From contig ML976696.1 of NCBI GenBank assembly GCA_010015655.1, positions 536,066 to 600,065 of the forward strand: a stretch of 64,000 bases of DNA. Direction: 5' to 3'. Shown here piece by piece: positions 1-11,344 of the stretch (its first letter is position 1; each line of letters starts with the position of its first letter). The position numbers and the translations under genes were made by a program. The notes under the pieces were generated by a model that made no database searches, was not told the DNA's origin, and saw only the letters and a program-made list of their open reading frames with translations. The stretch is from Bimuria novae-zelandiae CBS 107.79 (lineage: Eukaryota > Ascomycota > Dothideomycetes > Pleosporales > Didymosphaeriaceae).

Positions 1-202
1 ATTCTACTAGGAAGTCCTCCTGTAGAGGAGTCAGACGCTGCCGGTGTTGGTGACTGACGCGTCGGTTTTGTACGCCATTGATGCGCGTCGATAGGGTCGA
101 TCGAGGAACACCGTACGCGGTAGCCGCAGCGCGATGACTAGAATAAATGCCTGCATTAAAATCTCTAATAGCTGATTGTATAGCATGCTCACGGGCGTCC
201 AT
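1..202 (-). CDS. pogo/Fot1-like transposase, N-terminal part (cut by window edge)
   Basis: Reading the minus strand from an ATG at 202 gives 67 uninterrupted codons that run off the left edge of the window. The protein begins MDAREHAIQSAIRDF, then has a helix-turn-helix-like stretch (AAATAYGVPRSTLSTRI) and the hallmark RLTPLQEDFLVE at the end. This order, a psq-type HTH followed by 'RLTP.QE.FLV', is the N-terminus of fungal pogo/Fot1 (CENP-B/Tc5 HTH) transposases. There are no stop codons and no AT-rich decay, unlike the other transposons in the left half, so this copy is either young or escaped RIP. The catalytic DDE domain would lie outside the window. Family assignment is from recognised motifs. 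Confidence 0.75.
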   Translation of the reverse strand, partial: MDAREHAIQSAIRDFNAGIYSSHRAAATAYGVPRSTLSTRINGVQNRRVSHQHRQRLTPLQEDFLVE

Positions 203-260
203 ATTGATGAGCGTTGTGGAGAGATGTGGCGTGTTTTGTGCAGGTGTCGCGTTTTGGTGG

Positions 261-292
261 GGTGGCCAGCTTACCCGGGTGGCCAGCTTACG
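261..292. repeat. Putative terminal inverted repeat end of the pogo/Fot1-like element
   Basis: Two direct copies of the 14-mer GGTGGCCAGCTTAC lie at 261-274 and 278-291, just upstream of the transposase start at 202. A TA dinucleotide follows at 293-294 and could be the target-site duplication. The matching left terminus is outside the window, so the boundary is inferred. Confidence 0.5.
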
Positions 293-294
293 TA

Positions 295-1240
295 TCGGCT
301 AGCTTATGCGAACCGAATCGAGACGCAAGCCTATCAACGTCATCGGAGCGTGTAACGCCCCTTACAATTCGCACAGCGTCGCATGTCACCATGACCACGA
401 CCACAACCATGAACCAAGTCAGGGAACGCACTGGGTAACGCAATACGAGTAGGTGCACTTCGAGCAGCACTCCTCGCTGTCTGCTCAGACTGCTGGCCCC
501 TCGATAATTCCTACAGTCGAAGGCGCAGTCTAGACCGCCGGCTCATTACTCCGGCGTTCGCTGTGGGTAAGCATCGCCCAGCGTGCCGGCATTGCTGTAA
601 GAAGTGAGCCTAAGACGATGGTTATTTGCGCGGCATAGCGATCCAGCACTTGGCGGCTTAGCTGGCCTGGAATAGGACTTGGAATGGCTGGAAGGGGCAG
701 GAACGGGGAGGGTGTTGAATGTAGAGGGAGTTTGGGCCGTCCAGTGAGAAGAGGTGATGGGGAGCGCGAGCGCGACTCAGGACCGGTGAGTTCGTGATTC
801 GTGCGGTATGATGGGCCTTTGGGATGATTGGAAGCGCAGAAACATGTTGGCTGATGGCCTGATTCTTGGAGGGGCGGTGGTCGTACGATACATTCGATTT
901 GGAACGTCATGTGATAACCTCACGTTTCTCTCGAGGTGCACGACGGAATGCATCTTTCCTAGTGGTGAGAAGCTGGAAGCCGTGTCCAGTCCACCAACTA
1001 CGCGCCTTAAAGTCGGTGTAATCATGCTTGTGTGCACAACATGTGGGTTTAGCAGGAAACCGTCTCCGGCAGACTTTCCCTCGGTCGATACAGCTCCACC
1101 CCCGGCTCGGGAACCGAGTGTTAAACTAAGAAATACTATTTTAGCGGGAACTAGTCAAGATTGGTATAAACAAAACAATGATCTAACTGAGAGGTTACGT
1201 TACGGTCACCACGCCACGTTCCTGGACTGGGCGGAGACTA
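295..1240. other. Non-coding stretch between two transposons
   Basis: Base composition is normal and there is no strong RIP. Several overlapping open frames exist on both strands (for example 808-1284 plus), but none shows a recognisable domain or intron structure. I see no supportable gene here. Confidence 0.5.
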
Positions 1241-3546
1241 TCCCCCGCACCGTCAAAATCGCACACCCACGGACCACCTGGTGAGCGCCAATCAGAGCGT
1301 TGCTTAGCTCAACTCTAGAGAGCTATCGTGATAATAGTAGAATAATAATTTAAGCTTTAAATCCCGCACAAAACGCGTTTTTCTTTTTATAATTAATAAT
1401 GCATAGTGCTACATAAGATTCTAATTTAGTGCGCTATACTAAATATACGAAACCCTGCGGCCTAAGGCCTTAATTGCTAACTACTCCACTAGCTACCTGG
1501 CAGCCTCTCTCTATATACAACGACGACGTCGGCAGCGCCCACCTGCCTACTAGCATAGATGCCACTAATCCTTTTGTCTTGTTTAGTCTCTTTTTTGACG
1601 CCGCACAGCTCGAAAAGCTAGCCCTACATACGAACCAACACGCAGAGCAAGTACGAGCTGAGGATGCCGCCTAGGGCAGGCCACACGCCCGGGCGTGGAA
1701 ACCGACGTCGAAAACTGAGCTCTACACCTACTTGGCCATCCTTATGTATATGGGCGTACACCGGGAGCCTACAATCGAGGAGTACTGGGGGAAGCTACAC
1801 AAAAACGCGCCTACTCACTCCATCAACAACTACATGGCCTGTACGCGCTGGCAGCAGCTCAATCGCTACATGTACTGTACAGAAGCTCCGCAGTCGTTCA
1901 AATCGCCATTTAGGCGCGTATAGGATCTCTCTAAGCACCTACGCTCGACATCCTCTACTGTTTAGCACGCTGGTAAGCACCTCTGCGTCGACGAAGCTAT
2001 TGCTAGGTTTATTAGGCGCGCTAGCGAAACTATTATTATTAAGTTAAAGTTAACGCCTAAGGGCTTTAAAATCTAGTGCCTAGCGTCCGACGGTGTTGTA
2101 CTTAACTAGCTTTTCCACGCAAAAGGCGCCACCCGAGGCCCTATTAATCTTAACGTTAATATCCTTAAGATAGCCAAATTTACGCCTACTAAAGCTATGC
2201 CTCTTACTCTCGTCCTTGCCTAAGGCCCTAATAGCCAGCGCTTGTTCCCCCCGGGGCGCCATATCCTCTAGATAGACAATCTCTTCACGACAATCTCGCT
2301 ACTTAAATACCTAAGGGAGTAAGGCGTTGGCAGCGCTAGGATGGTGCGCACCACCAGAACAGCCACCAAGAAAAGGTAGGAGACCAAGATTACACACAAG
2401 GGTTCAGCTAGTAGTGCTAGGTCTCCATCCTCGCGCAGGGCAGGGCCGCTAAAAGAGCAATTTAACAGCAATTTAATAAAGCTTAAGACGTAATTTACGC
2501 CTATAGCGCGATAGAGAGAGGCGTTCTTTAAGGTCTCTAGTAATAACACTATACTAGAGATGGCCTGGCGGGATGCCTAGGTGGTCCTTTTTGCCAGTAC
2601 TACCGCTAACGGTAAGTTTAAGGATGTCCCCACTAAGCTAAAACCTACTAACGATAGTCGCCACCTAGGATTACAAGTTATTTAAAGCCTACGCTACCGC
2701 CCCGCCAACGCTGCTATAAATAAGAAGCCGTATAAGGAGGCCTTTAGCAGCAAGAAAATTAAGTAGTTAGGTATCCTTAAGCTTATTAATAGCTATAATT
2801 ACTATAAAAGTAAGGTAGATCGATTTAACCAGCTCCGTAAGCCCTACTTAACGCAGTAAGTACGCTAACGCACTTAAATACCGCTCTTTTACTTTTTTAT
2901 CGATTTGGCTCTTAATAACGCGTATAGGCTCTTGTCCTACTTATTAGCGTACGAGGCAAAACGCAGTAGGCATAAATACTTTATATATAAGCTAATTAAG
3001 TAGCTTTTTAAGCGCGGGGCTAGGCTTTCTAATAGATTATTAAAGCGCTAGAGACTTAACGACGTTAAGGCTAACGACGAGAGCCTACACGGCGCGCCAG
3101 TTAAGCTATACGCCTAGGCGAAGCCCTGTATTGCCTGCTTAGAAAATAGGCGTAAAAGTAACGGCACGCGGCCTGCTAGGGTGCCTCTCTTAGCAACTAC
3201 AGGTAATAGCCGTTGACGAGTTTTGACGCCTCGAATAACCTACGGCTGTAGGCTCTGTAGACTGCCTTTGTGTAGGCCTAAGCTACGCCCTAAGTGCTGG
3301 AACGAGCACCTGCACCGCGTAGGGACTATTAAATTAGTTAACACTAGTATAAGCTTAATAATTAAGTAATATACTACAATTAACTTAATTATTATTAATT
3401 ATAGCTACAAATGAGGCGCCCTACGAGAATCCCTATTAAATTTCACTCAGAGCCATTAGTTTTGGTGTTCAACGCTATCGCCGACATCCATCCGATTGGT
3501 CAACACAAGGTGGTCCGTGGGTGTGCGATTTTGACGGTGCGGGGGA
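1241..3546 (+). mobile_element. piggyBac-like DNA transposon, RIP-decayed
   Basis: Perfect 39-bp terminal inverted repeats lie at 1241-1279 and 3508-3546; each starts TCCCCCGCACCGTC when read inward. TA dinucleotides flank both ends (1239-1240 and 3547-3548). Canonical piggyBac elements duplicate TTAA, which is not seen here, so the exact termini or the insertion chemistry remain open. The interior carries piggyBac-type (DDE_Tnp_1_7) transposase fragments in plus orientation and is AT-rich with many TAG stops. The interior decay contrasts with the unmutated ends. Confidence 0.75.
1474..3370 (+). pseudogene. piggyBac-family transposase (DDE_Tnp_1_7), inactivated
   Basis: Translated fragments follow the family order. 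The N-terminal block is at 1474-1674 (NPFVLFSLFFDAAQLEKLA). A block at 1732-1923 reads LMYMGVHREPTIEEYWGKL and then NYMACTRWQQLNRYM. At about 1980-2110 come CVDEAIARFIRRAS and then CLASDGVVLN-stop-LFHAKG. At about 2270-2360 come IDNLFTTISLLKYLRE and VRTTRTATKK. A Cys-rich C-terminal zinc-ribbon-like tail (CRLCRLPLC) is near 3240-3320. Stops are mostly TAG at positions where the family has Trp (TGG), as RIP produces, plus frameshifts. The protein cannot be functional. The family call is by motif recognition. Confidence 0.75.
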
Positions 3547-3548
3547 TA

Positions 3549-4779
3549 CCATGCACGCATCCGCGCATCGGCCCATTGGAAACGCCCCAAAATAGCGCCA
3601 CGACCACATGGCATGCAGCAAATTCAGTACCTTTCAAACAAATCAAAGGTCAACTAAGCGCAGAGTGCTTCTTCTAGCAGGCTTTATAGAGACAAATATA
3701 AAGTTTATATTCAGTTTCTTAACATAGACAGAAGAGTGTAAAGCATCATTATATCGTAGAGCCCACACACAACCGTATATCGCGAGGAGGATAAATCTTC
3801 CCATCTATCGGTACCCTTCCACACCGAGCCCTACTACCTGTCGAAGCGGCTCCGTAGAGCTGCGTGATCAGGTAACTCGGTTCCAAAGTCTAGCCTTTCC
3901 GTTGAGTGATTACCGAACGCGCAACCACGGATGTACGAGCCCAGCGAACCCATACCGATTGGAGCGGCATCTTCAGCCTCTAGCGTTCACCTTTAGTGTT
4001 CCGCTTTCCCAGTCAAACTTCCGCGTGTGGTAAATGTGAAAATGCTGTGGTTTGCGGTGGAAGAATATCCGGGGCCAGTAAGGCTCGAGGATTGCACAGG
4101 AGACTGTATTTCTTCTCGCTAGTAGGAGAACCTAGGTTGTAATTCGTGCAGAAGACCACGCGCATAACGGTGGCGTAGTAAACATCCCAAGCAGGCAGGA
4201 AGACGAAAAGGCATCGAATGCTGCGACACAAAGCACCGGTCCAATTATAATGCTTTTAAAAAGGTATATGGTCGTTTTAAATTGTGCTTCGAGCGCATGG
4301 TGGCGTGTGCGCATTTGGATGTCGATGATCGGGCGCGCATGGCCTTGATAGGTAGGAAGCTTCTTGAATGTCGAACACTGCGGTGAAAAGTACCGTCGAC
4401 TCGTTTCGAGGTTTCTCCAATGCTGCTTGAGCTTAGACTTGTCTGTACGAGTAGTTGTTTCACTGCCAAAAGGTGAAGTGGTCCCATGACGACTAGTACT
4501 TGGGCACGGCGCTGTCATATTTGTTGTAGAAACACTGTGTCACATTTCTTTCCAGAACTTGCAAGTAATGATGCATGCACGCAAGAATCAATGAATAGTT
4601 TGATATCAAAATTTCTATTAATAGTTGGGTTCGAATCCGAGGAGCGCAGGGGAGACTCGTTACGAGCTCGTTACGAATTCGTGACGAGTTTTGCCGCGCG
4701 ACGAAATATCAAAAAACGATGGACATTTGAAGCTGAAATTTCGAGAACGGAAAATAGAGCAGAGAGAAGAATGCTTCTC
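3549..4779. other. Non-coding stretch downstream of the SRR1-like gene
   Basis: Ordinary composition; open frames (4132-4518 minus, 4486-4869 plus) show no domain or splice structure. At 4660-4692 a short run of overlapping palindromes occurs around GAGCTC and GAATTC (repeats of CGTTACGA). A sequence resembling a tRNA B box (GGTTCGAATCC, near 4627) has no A box upstream. The 3' UTR of the SRR1-like gene should lie in the right part of the stretch. Confidence 0.45.
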
Positions 4780-6042
4780 TCAATTGAAACGATAGTAAAG
4801 CGACATAGATCGCAACCAGTATCGCTTAGAACCCTCACCAAGCTCTTGCTCCAGTTCCGGACCGAATGAGTCGCCTACGAGAGAACCATTATACTTTTTA
4901 AAAAAGGCCCCCATTCGGCCGAAACGTGGGGATAGCCGATCTGCGAATGTGTACATTCCCGGCTGCTGCTTATGATCACACTTACGGCCTAGATTGCCCA
5001 TAATGAATCCAGCCGGTCCCTTGTCGGCGTCAAAGAGGTCAGCCACGATCTGTACCAGTGATAAGTCGGTCGGCACGGAGGCTCCAATAGCCAACGTGTT
5101 TTGGTTAATCTTCAGTACTCCTTGCGGGTCGGAGGCGAATTGCACTTTGGGGAGGACCTCTTTGAGAAGCTGGCGATCCACATCGTCGTATAGAGGGTCT
5201 TGTACAAAGACCTCTACATCCAGATTTTGGGACTCGCTCAGTGACTTAGCAATGCCAAAAACCGTCAGATGTTGCAGCTCTCGGTGATTATGGCCGAAAT
5301 CCAGTGTCCCGAGACCGAAACAAACTATGCGCGTGATGCGCACGCTCTTGGCCACGGTAGTGACGGCTTCGACGATAGCTTCGCGAGCCGGGCTCTTTTC
5401 CCATGCACGTTCCATATCGTTCAATCGTTCCCGCAATCCCGATACCATCTGCGGGCCCTTGCCTTCATGCGAGATTTCTTCGAACACGAATGGAACTGGG
5501 AGCCAGGGATGCTCGAAACCATGGTTGGCCGAGCTTGAGTCATCTTTGGCCTTTGAATTCAAGCCCCGCAAGACCTCCACCGTTGGAGCGGTGATGGCCA
5601 ACTTTTGAAATTTTGGGTAAAGCTGCACACGCGACAGATATCGTACGCCCAAGCGAAAGCCAAACTGTTCTTCTCCGTTCACGTTCCCGACGGCATAGTC
5701 TTCGCCGTTGTACGGACTGGTATGCTTTATGGTCAGTTCTTTGCCCGGTTGGGAAGCAAGTTCCATAGCATGCTTCTTCCGCTCGATCTCTTGAAGCAAA
5801 GTGCGATCGAAAATGCGCTTGTTACCATACTGTGCTTCGAAGGCGTCGACGTTGTAAGGATTGAGCTTATAATTATAGTACTCCTCACCATCGATGATTT
5901 GAGGCTGCTCAAGATCTCCTGGCTGACTATCTGGGGTGGTCATCGTAGCCAGCTCCTCCTCTGTGGATGAAGGCTCACTGTCGTCTGACAATTCGCCATG
6001 GACACGAAGCGCGTCGAAGATGTTTCGGCTGTTCAGAGACAT
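4780..6042 (-). CDS. SRR1-like domain protein
   Basis: A single-exon frame encodes 420 residues from the ATG at 6042 (MSLNSRNIFDALRVHGE); the frame is open further upstream to 6306, but that extension is low-complexity and starts on no convincing context. The C-terminal half matches the SRR1 domain: an Ile/Val-Cys-Phe-Gly core (ITRIVCFGLGTLDF), then LQHLTVFGIAKSL, VEVFVQDPLYDDVD, and AIGASVPTDLSLVQIVADL ending in GFIMGNLG. SRR1 proteins were named for a plant circadian and red-light signalling factor; in fungi the family is widespread and its role is poorly known. The N-terminal 120 residues are acidic and Ser/Glu-rich. This is the only apparently intact host gene inside the transposon-rich half, and it shows no RIP-type stop codons. 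Confidence 0.8.
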   Translation of the reverse strand: MSLNSRNIFDALRVHGELSDDSEPSSTEEELATMTTPDSQPGDLEQPQIIDGEEYYNYKLNPYNVDAFEAQYGNKRIFDRTLLQEIERKKHAMELASQPGKELTIKHTSPYNGEDYAVGNVNGEEQFGFRLGVRYLSRVQLYPKFQKLAITAPTVEVLRGLNSKAKDDSSSANHGFEHPWLPVPFVFEEISHEGKGPQMVSGLRERLNDMERAWEKSPAREAIVEAVTTVAKSVRITRIVCFGLGTLDFGHNHRELQHLTVFGIAKSLSESQNLDVEVFVQDPLYDDVDRQLLKEVLPKVQFASDPQGVLKINQNTLAIGASVPTDLSLVQIVADLFDADKGPAGFIMGNLGRKCDHKQQPGMYTFADRLSPRFGRMGAFFKKYNGSLVGDSFGPELEQELGEGSKRYWLRSMSLYYRFN

Positions 6043-6989
6043 TTTTGGTCTTTGGAATCCGAGGCTAGTTGTGGAAGTACTAGGGTTGTGTGTTGGTTTT
6101 AGATTCGGATTCTTGTGGCGTGTTTTATATAGACCGAAGGCGGTTGTGTTGTGAACGTTCAACGTTCTTTGGTGAAAAAACTGAGGGCGAGGGAAAGATA
6201 TTCTAGGACCGTTTCGCTGCATCGTGTATTGCCGATATATAAAATATAGGCGGGGGTGAAAAGAACGCATGCTGTCCATCAGCCATGGTTCTGGGATGGC
6301 ATCCAACCATGGAAGATGTGGGACCGAAGGCCTGTTGGGAAGCTGCCTGGAACGCTCTCACCAGTGCGAGGTGGTTGATTACGTGAAAGAACCTTTGCTA
6401 CTGGCCAACATCCGCCTCCGCCCTTATTTTGTCTTGAGCTTATGTATAATTTCGGTGCGCCCTTTCATTACTGTAATTATTATATTTTTTTCAGTTACAG
6501 TGTGGCGTATAATTCATTCAGGTGCACCACGACGGGCCATAGTCCAAACATCGACGAAAACGGATTATAGAATTGAAGAAGCTTAGCGGGTGTACTTAGA
6601 GAATTTTTACATCGGGGTTTATGGGCGAGTCACAGGTCTGATTGAAAATGGGACATAACAGGAAATGACAGACATAACAGAGACTTAGCAGGAATGCCTC
6701 AAAAATAACTAAAAGAATGGGACGTGAAGATACATGTGATTTATTTCAGTTTGTCATGCAGGCTAGATAGCTGCGGCACTAGGATGGAAGTGTAAATAGT
6801 GTGTAGAAGTTGATGGTGTGTCACTAGAGCCTTTGGCTATATCAAAGACTCCGGTTCTTAGGCATAAAGAGAACAGGAGATCTTTTTAGTTCGAAACTGC
6901 TGGCTAGCGACGCTGGGAATAGTTTTGAATGATCACGTCCCTGCTCAGATGACTTTGCGTCGCGACGGCAGGGGAGAGAGGATGCGGAG
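6043..6989. other. Upstream region of the SRR1-like gene, non-coding
   Basis: This stretch separates the SRR1-like start from the LINE remnant and should contain its promoter. The open frame at 6269-6586 (plus) has no recognisable domain. I see no repeat termini. Confidence 0.45.
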
Positions 6990-7339
6990 CTGCGCAGCAC
7001 GGCAACAAGGGTAACAAGGGCAAAGAGACTCTCCTACTAAACAATCTAATAGTACTATAAGCAACACTAGGAGGCTTTTTTTAATAATAGTAATAATATA
7101 TAAAAGGTAGCTAAGTACCTAAATTTATAAATAAGTAGCTTATTTACTAAGGTGCTACTAATTTAAAAGACTAGCCTAAAGGGAGGCGTTAGTATAAAAG
7201 ATAATAAAATTAAAAAAGAGTTACTTTAGGCGTTTTTCTTAAGTCTACTACCATGCGAGCAGGAGGAGATAATAGTAACGTATAACTAACTATACTACAA
7301 GCTAATTACTAAGCACGAGGTGAAAGCAGTAGTGTTTAG

Positions 7340-8600
7340 GGCAAGCCCGAATAAGGCGCCAGGGAGAGACAGACTGCCAGCGTGGGTGTGGAGAGAGCTA
7401 TAGCTAGTCTTAGGCGATAAGATCACGCAGCTATTCGCGCGCTTGCTTAAAATAGGAAAGGTGCTAAAGGCGTAGAAGGTAGCAAAGATCGTGCCGCTGC
7501 AGAAGCCGAAGCGGAAGGACTACACTGTTGCCAACAACTACTGGCCCATCTCGCTGCTTCCGACGCTGGGCAAGGCGCTGGAGTCGCTGGTAGCTGAGCA
7601 AATAGCGTACCTAGTGGAGGAGTATAGCCTCCTGCCGAAGACGCACTTTGGCGCGCGCAAGCAGCGGGCGACGACGCATGCGCTGTCGTACCTCTGCGAG
7701 GACGTGTTCAAGGCGTGGCGCGGGAAGATAACGCTGTCACTAGTGTCGTTCGACGTCAAGGGAGCGTACAACAACGTGGCCACCAAGCTAGAGATCAGGA
7801 GACTGCGACAATAATAGATCCTAAAAAAGATTATGCAGTAGGTGTAAAACTTTTACACAGAGCAACAAGCGTGCATCCTTATTAATAGCGTGACGACAGA
7901 AGTACAGAGGCTTCCACAGGCCAGTCTCCCCCAGGGATCTGCGCTTGCTCCAATCCTCTTCTTATTCTTTAACGCCGACCTCGTGCAGAGCGCACCACGA
8001 CATGGTAGCTTAATAGCGTTCGTAGATAACTACTCGGCATGGGTTATAGGACCGTTAGCAAAGGAAAATATGCAAATAGTTTAAAATAAAGTAGTGCTAA
8101 TACTAAAAAAGTAAGAGCGCACTAGTAGGGCCTAGTTTAAGGTAGCTAAAATAAGCTTTATCTACCTTACGCGATATAAGGTGGCGGGTTAAAATAATAT
8201 AATACTACTATAATTTAAGGGATAAAATATTATACTTATAAATAAGGTTAAGCTCTTAGGCGTAATGCTAAATAAAAAGCTAAAATTTAAAGTATATTTT
8301 ATAAATAAAGTAAGTAAGGTAACTAAGGTAGCGCTAGCGCTACGTAGAATAAAGGGATTATAACCTAAAGTAGTTAAGTAGCTAGTATAGAGTGCGGTGC
8401 TGCTAGTAGTAGACTACGCATTGCTAGTGTGGTACCTAATCGCGACGCACGATATAAAGTAGCTCTTGCTATAGTTATAGAGGATCGCGGCGCAGGCAGT
8501 AATATAAGGATTCTACACCATCGCGCCATTAGTAGTAAAGGTGAAAGTATGCCTGCTTCCTATAGAGTAAAGACTACGAAAGCAGACAATCGCGTTTTAG
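7340..8600 (+). pseudogene. LINE reverse transcriptase, inactivated
   Basis: Reading the plus strand gives SPNKAPGRDRLPAW near 7350, then NNYWPISLLPTLGKALESL and GARKQRATTHALSYL. Next is LVSFDVKGAYNNV, which is RT motif A with its catalytic Asp. LPQGSALAPILFLFF (about 7925-7970) is the motif B region. AFVDNYSAW (about 8020) sits where motif C should be FxDD: the second Asp is Asn, which would abolish catalysis. The thumb-like region continues as LALRRIKGL and AVLLVVDYALLVWYL with many stops. The frame is broken after 7812 and again between 8084 and 8430. Clade assignment to Tad/I is by similarity of motifs. Confidence 0.75.
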
Positions 8601-9179
8601 ATATTAATCTATAAGCTAGGCTAGTCGCACACCTACTAGCTGCTTAAGTAGTAATAACTATGCATAAAGCACAAATTACTACTTATAAAAGTAATAAAAA
8701 TATATATAGATATTTAAATAAATATAGTACTTAAAATTAAGCTATACGCGTACCCGCTATAGGTTACTGAACTAAAAGTAATAATTTGTAACGATAAAGA
8801 ATAGGCACAAGCCACTATTAAGAAATATTAGCTAAGATAAGTAAACTTATACGTAGACGTATTAGTAAGGAATAGTAAAGCAGATATTAGGGTGTATACT
8901 AGGCTATTATAAGTATATATTTAAAAATAGTAGTAAGCTCTTAGCAAGCAAACATATACTTTATAAACTCTTAGTAATTAGTAAAGTAACTAACTAGCTA
9001 TAGGGCCTATTATGCGTAGTACTTAATAGTAATAGTTATCTTATACTAGTATTAAGTATCTATATCTTCTCTAACTTATAGTTAGTACTATTATTAGTAA
9101 AAAGCTAGAGAGCAAGTGCTTATTAAAAAATAATAATAATAAAAATTATTAAAAAACTATAAATAGTTAATATTAAACT

Positions 9180-9861
9180 ATACTAGATCCTAGGATATGC
9201 AAGAGTTAAAGGCAACAAGAAGGCAGACAGGCTAGCCAAGGCAGCGACAAGAGAAGAGAGCGAGTAGCTACCGCAGCGCGATAGCGTGCCGTAGTATCTG
9301 ACACGGCTAGTACTAAAGAGAGCTAAGGTGATAGAGGAACCACCTCCACTAAAGTGGGCCGAGACGGGCAAGTTTACGCGGAAGATCGATGCGGCGTTTC
9401 ACCTAGGCAAGTTAGCGGAGATGTACTGGCAATTGAACAGCACCAAGGCAGCCATACTCACGCAGCTGCGGACGGGCAAAACGTTTCTCAACGAGTACCT
9501 GCACAAGATCAGGGCGGCAGATGCGGCAGCGTGCGACTGTGGGAGCATAGAATCGATAGCATATTTTCTCTTCGCATGCAGGCGATGGAGGCAGCAAAGG
9601 GCGAAGCTGAGACAGCAGCACAGACAACGGTTCGGGGAGCTGTCGTACGCGCTAGGAGGGTACTCGAGCAGGCAAGAGGGAGCAGAGAGCATCGATAAAC
9701 TAATAGAGCGGTGGAAGGCAGACATGGAAGTAGTTAGGGCGACGATCGAGTTTACAAGGAGCACGGGGCGTCTACAGCCACACGAAAGGCATGTAGAAAG
9801 CAGAGACAAAGCAGAAGCAGAAGAGCGGAGACAACTAAGAATTCCCTCTGCTGCCTCGTGA
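9180..9861 (+). pseudogene. LINE RNase H end and C-terminal cysteine motif
   Basis: At 9190-9260 the translation GYARVKGNKKADRLAKAAT matches the last RNase H block (V.GNE.AD.LAK) found in Tad-like LINE ORF2. An open frame from 9328 to 9861 continues with QLRTGKTFLNEYLHKI and then CDCGSIESIAYFLFACRRW, the usual C-x-C...H/F-x4-C terminal zinc-knuckle-like motif in which the His is replaced by Phe here. This part is GC-rich and nearly undamaged compared with the RT region. Confidence 0.7.
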
Positions 9862-10156
9862 GCGTAGAAAGGCGAGCTGTCTACATACGCGCCTCGGCCA
9901 GTGCGCTGCCGATTAAGAAGCGCACGACGCCGGACATGCCCTGCGGACGCGAGGCCTCGACCAGCTATACAGCTTGCCGCCTACGGTAGTATAACATCTT
10001 TCCTTTTTTCTTTCCTTTGTTGAGCATGAAGATAGGCATCGGACAAGCAGGACTCACGATTAGCTTCTAAACTAGAGAAGGCGTAACGAAGCAAAGTGTA
10101 CATAGCCGGCGCATCGTAACGGCCTATACCTACTAGGTGCATGGTCATAATAGAAC

Positions 10157-10173
10157 TCACACACACACACACA
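10157..10173. repeat. (CA)n microsatellite
   Basis: A run of alternating CA dinucleotides, about eight units, followed by CGTGGGG. Short simple repeat in non-coding DNA. Confidence 0.85.
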
Positions 10174-11164
10174 CGTGGGGTGGCGAATTCTGTAAAAGGT
10201 GAGTTGGTTGACTGAGGCATGGCCAAGGTTGCGTTAGATCGCAAGGCTGCGGAGCACCGCCACAGGTGTAGCAGCCACTAAATTGCGGGGTATAGTGTGG
10301 TGATTATGTGGCTGTTTTGCACTAGCCAGGATTGGTAATCATTCCGGTTGGAGGTACCAACTGGAGTGTCGATCCTGCATAAATTTGTGTGCGACAGCAG
10401 CCGTAGGGCTGATAATGGCTTGCTACTATCGTAATAGGGCTCTGATACTCGAATATAGCCCTTTTATGTGTATTGTTCGTGGTAAGAACTTAATAGTAGT
10501 TCTGTAGCGAAGGGACATTCTTTCGCTATGTAAGAAGCCTCTAAGCGAATTAGGCGAGGAGGCGGCAATGCGCATATAATTTTTAGATTAAAAGTGTCCT
10601 AAGTATTTAGAAATAGCTACAGCACATAACTTATATAATATTAGAATAGTTATTAGCGTGTGCATGGAATTTGATGCGTTTAAAGTTGAAGTACTCAGAT
10701 TTCTCAGTATGGGGTGTTTCTCGACCAGCAGTGACAGACGTTATTCCTGTATCAAATTAAGAGAACATGTCGTATTCTGCGGCCTTAGTAGAGACAGCTA
10801 ACAACATCACAACGATTAAAAGACCCTCAACATCGGTGTTGTCTAAGCCTAGAATCTTGCCGTCATCAATCTCACTCGCGCAAGATAATGCATTGCCTCG
10901 TCACGAATACGTTAGGCGCTTTTTAACCCTACGCCTCTTAATGCGTCGCTCGGGCATAGTCTCCGGTCTGTAGCTCTCCTGTGAGCACTGGCATGTGAGA
11001 AGGTTAGGCCAGACACACCATGCTACGCATGTAAGCGTACGCACTTACCAGGTATAGGTGTCTAGGTTTAATGGGCAACGTGGCCAGGTGGATGAGCTTG
11101 ACCGTGCAATAGTGTGTGAGAATCGACTCGTGGATTGAAACTTCGCAAACATGGAGGGCTAACT

Positions 11165-11344
11165 NNNNNNNNNNNNNNNNNNNNNNNNNNNNNNNNNNNN
11201 NNNNNNNNNNNNNNNNNNNNNNNNNNNNNNNNNNNNNNNNNNNNNNNNNNNNNNNNNNNNNNNNNNNNNNNNNNNNNNNNNNNNNNNNNNNNNNNNNNNN
11301 NNNNNNNNNNNNNNNNNNNNNNNNNNNNNNNNNNNNNNNNNNNN
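11165..11344. other. Assembly gap (180 Ns)
   Basis: All bases from 11165 to 11344 are N. Apparent open frames through the gap are meaningless. The gap lies inside repeat copy A, a common cause of assembly breaks. Confidence 0.99.

Larger units (their letters stand above)
6990..9990 (+). mobile_element. Non-LTR retrotransposon (LINE, Tad/I-like), RIP-decayed and incomplete
   Basis: Plus-strand fragments follow the order of fungal Tad-like LINE ORF2: reverse transcriptase (about 7340-8600), an RNase H end (about 9190-9260) and a C-terminal CxC-H-C cysteine motif (about 9520-9570). I could not identify the endonuclease or ORF1. Most of the body is AT-rich with TAG/TAA stops, but two patches (7490-7815 and 9180-9990) remain GC-rich and open. 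No target-site duplication or poly(A) tail was identified, so both ends are approximate. Confidence 0.75.

Noticed and set aside
808..1284. 158-aa open frame as a gene
   Set aside because: No domain, no splice signals, and its end runs into the inverted repeat of the piggyBac-like element.
4620..4640. tRNA B-box-like GGTTCGAATCC
   Set aside because: No A box or acceptor-stem pairing upstream within tRNA distance.
9328..9861. Independent host gene in the open frame
   Set aside because: Its motifs match the C-terminal end of LINE ORF2 and it directly follows the RNase H block.
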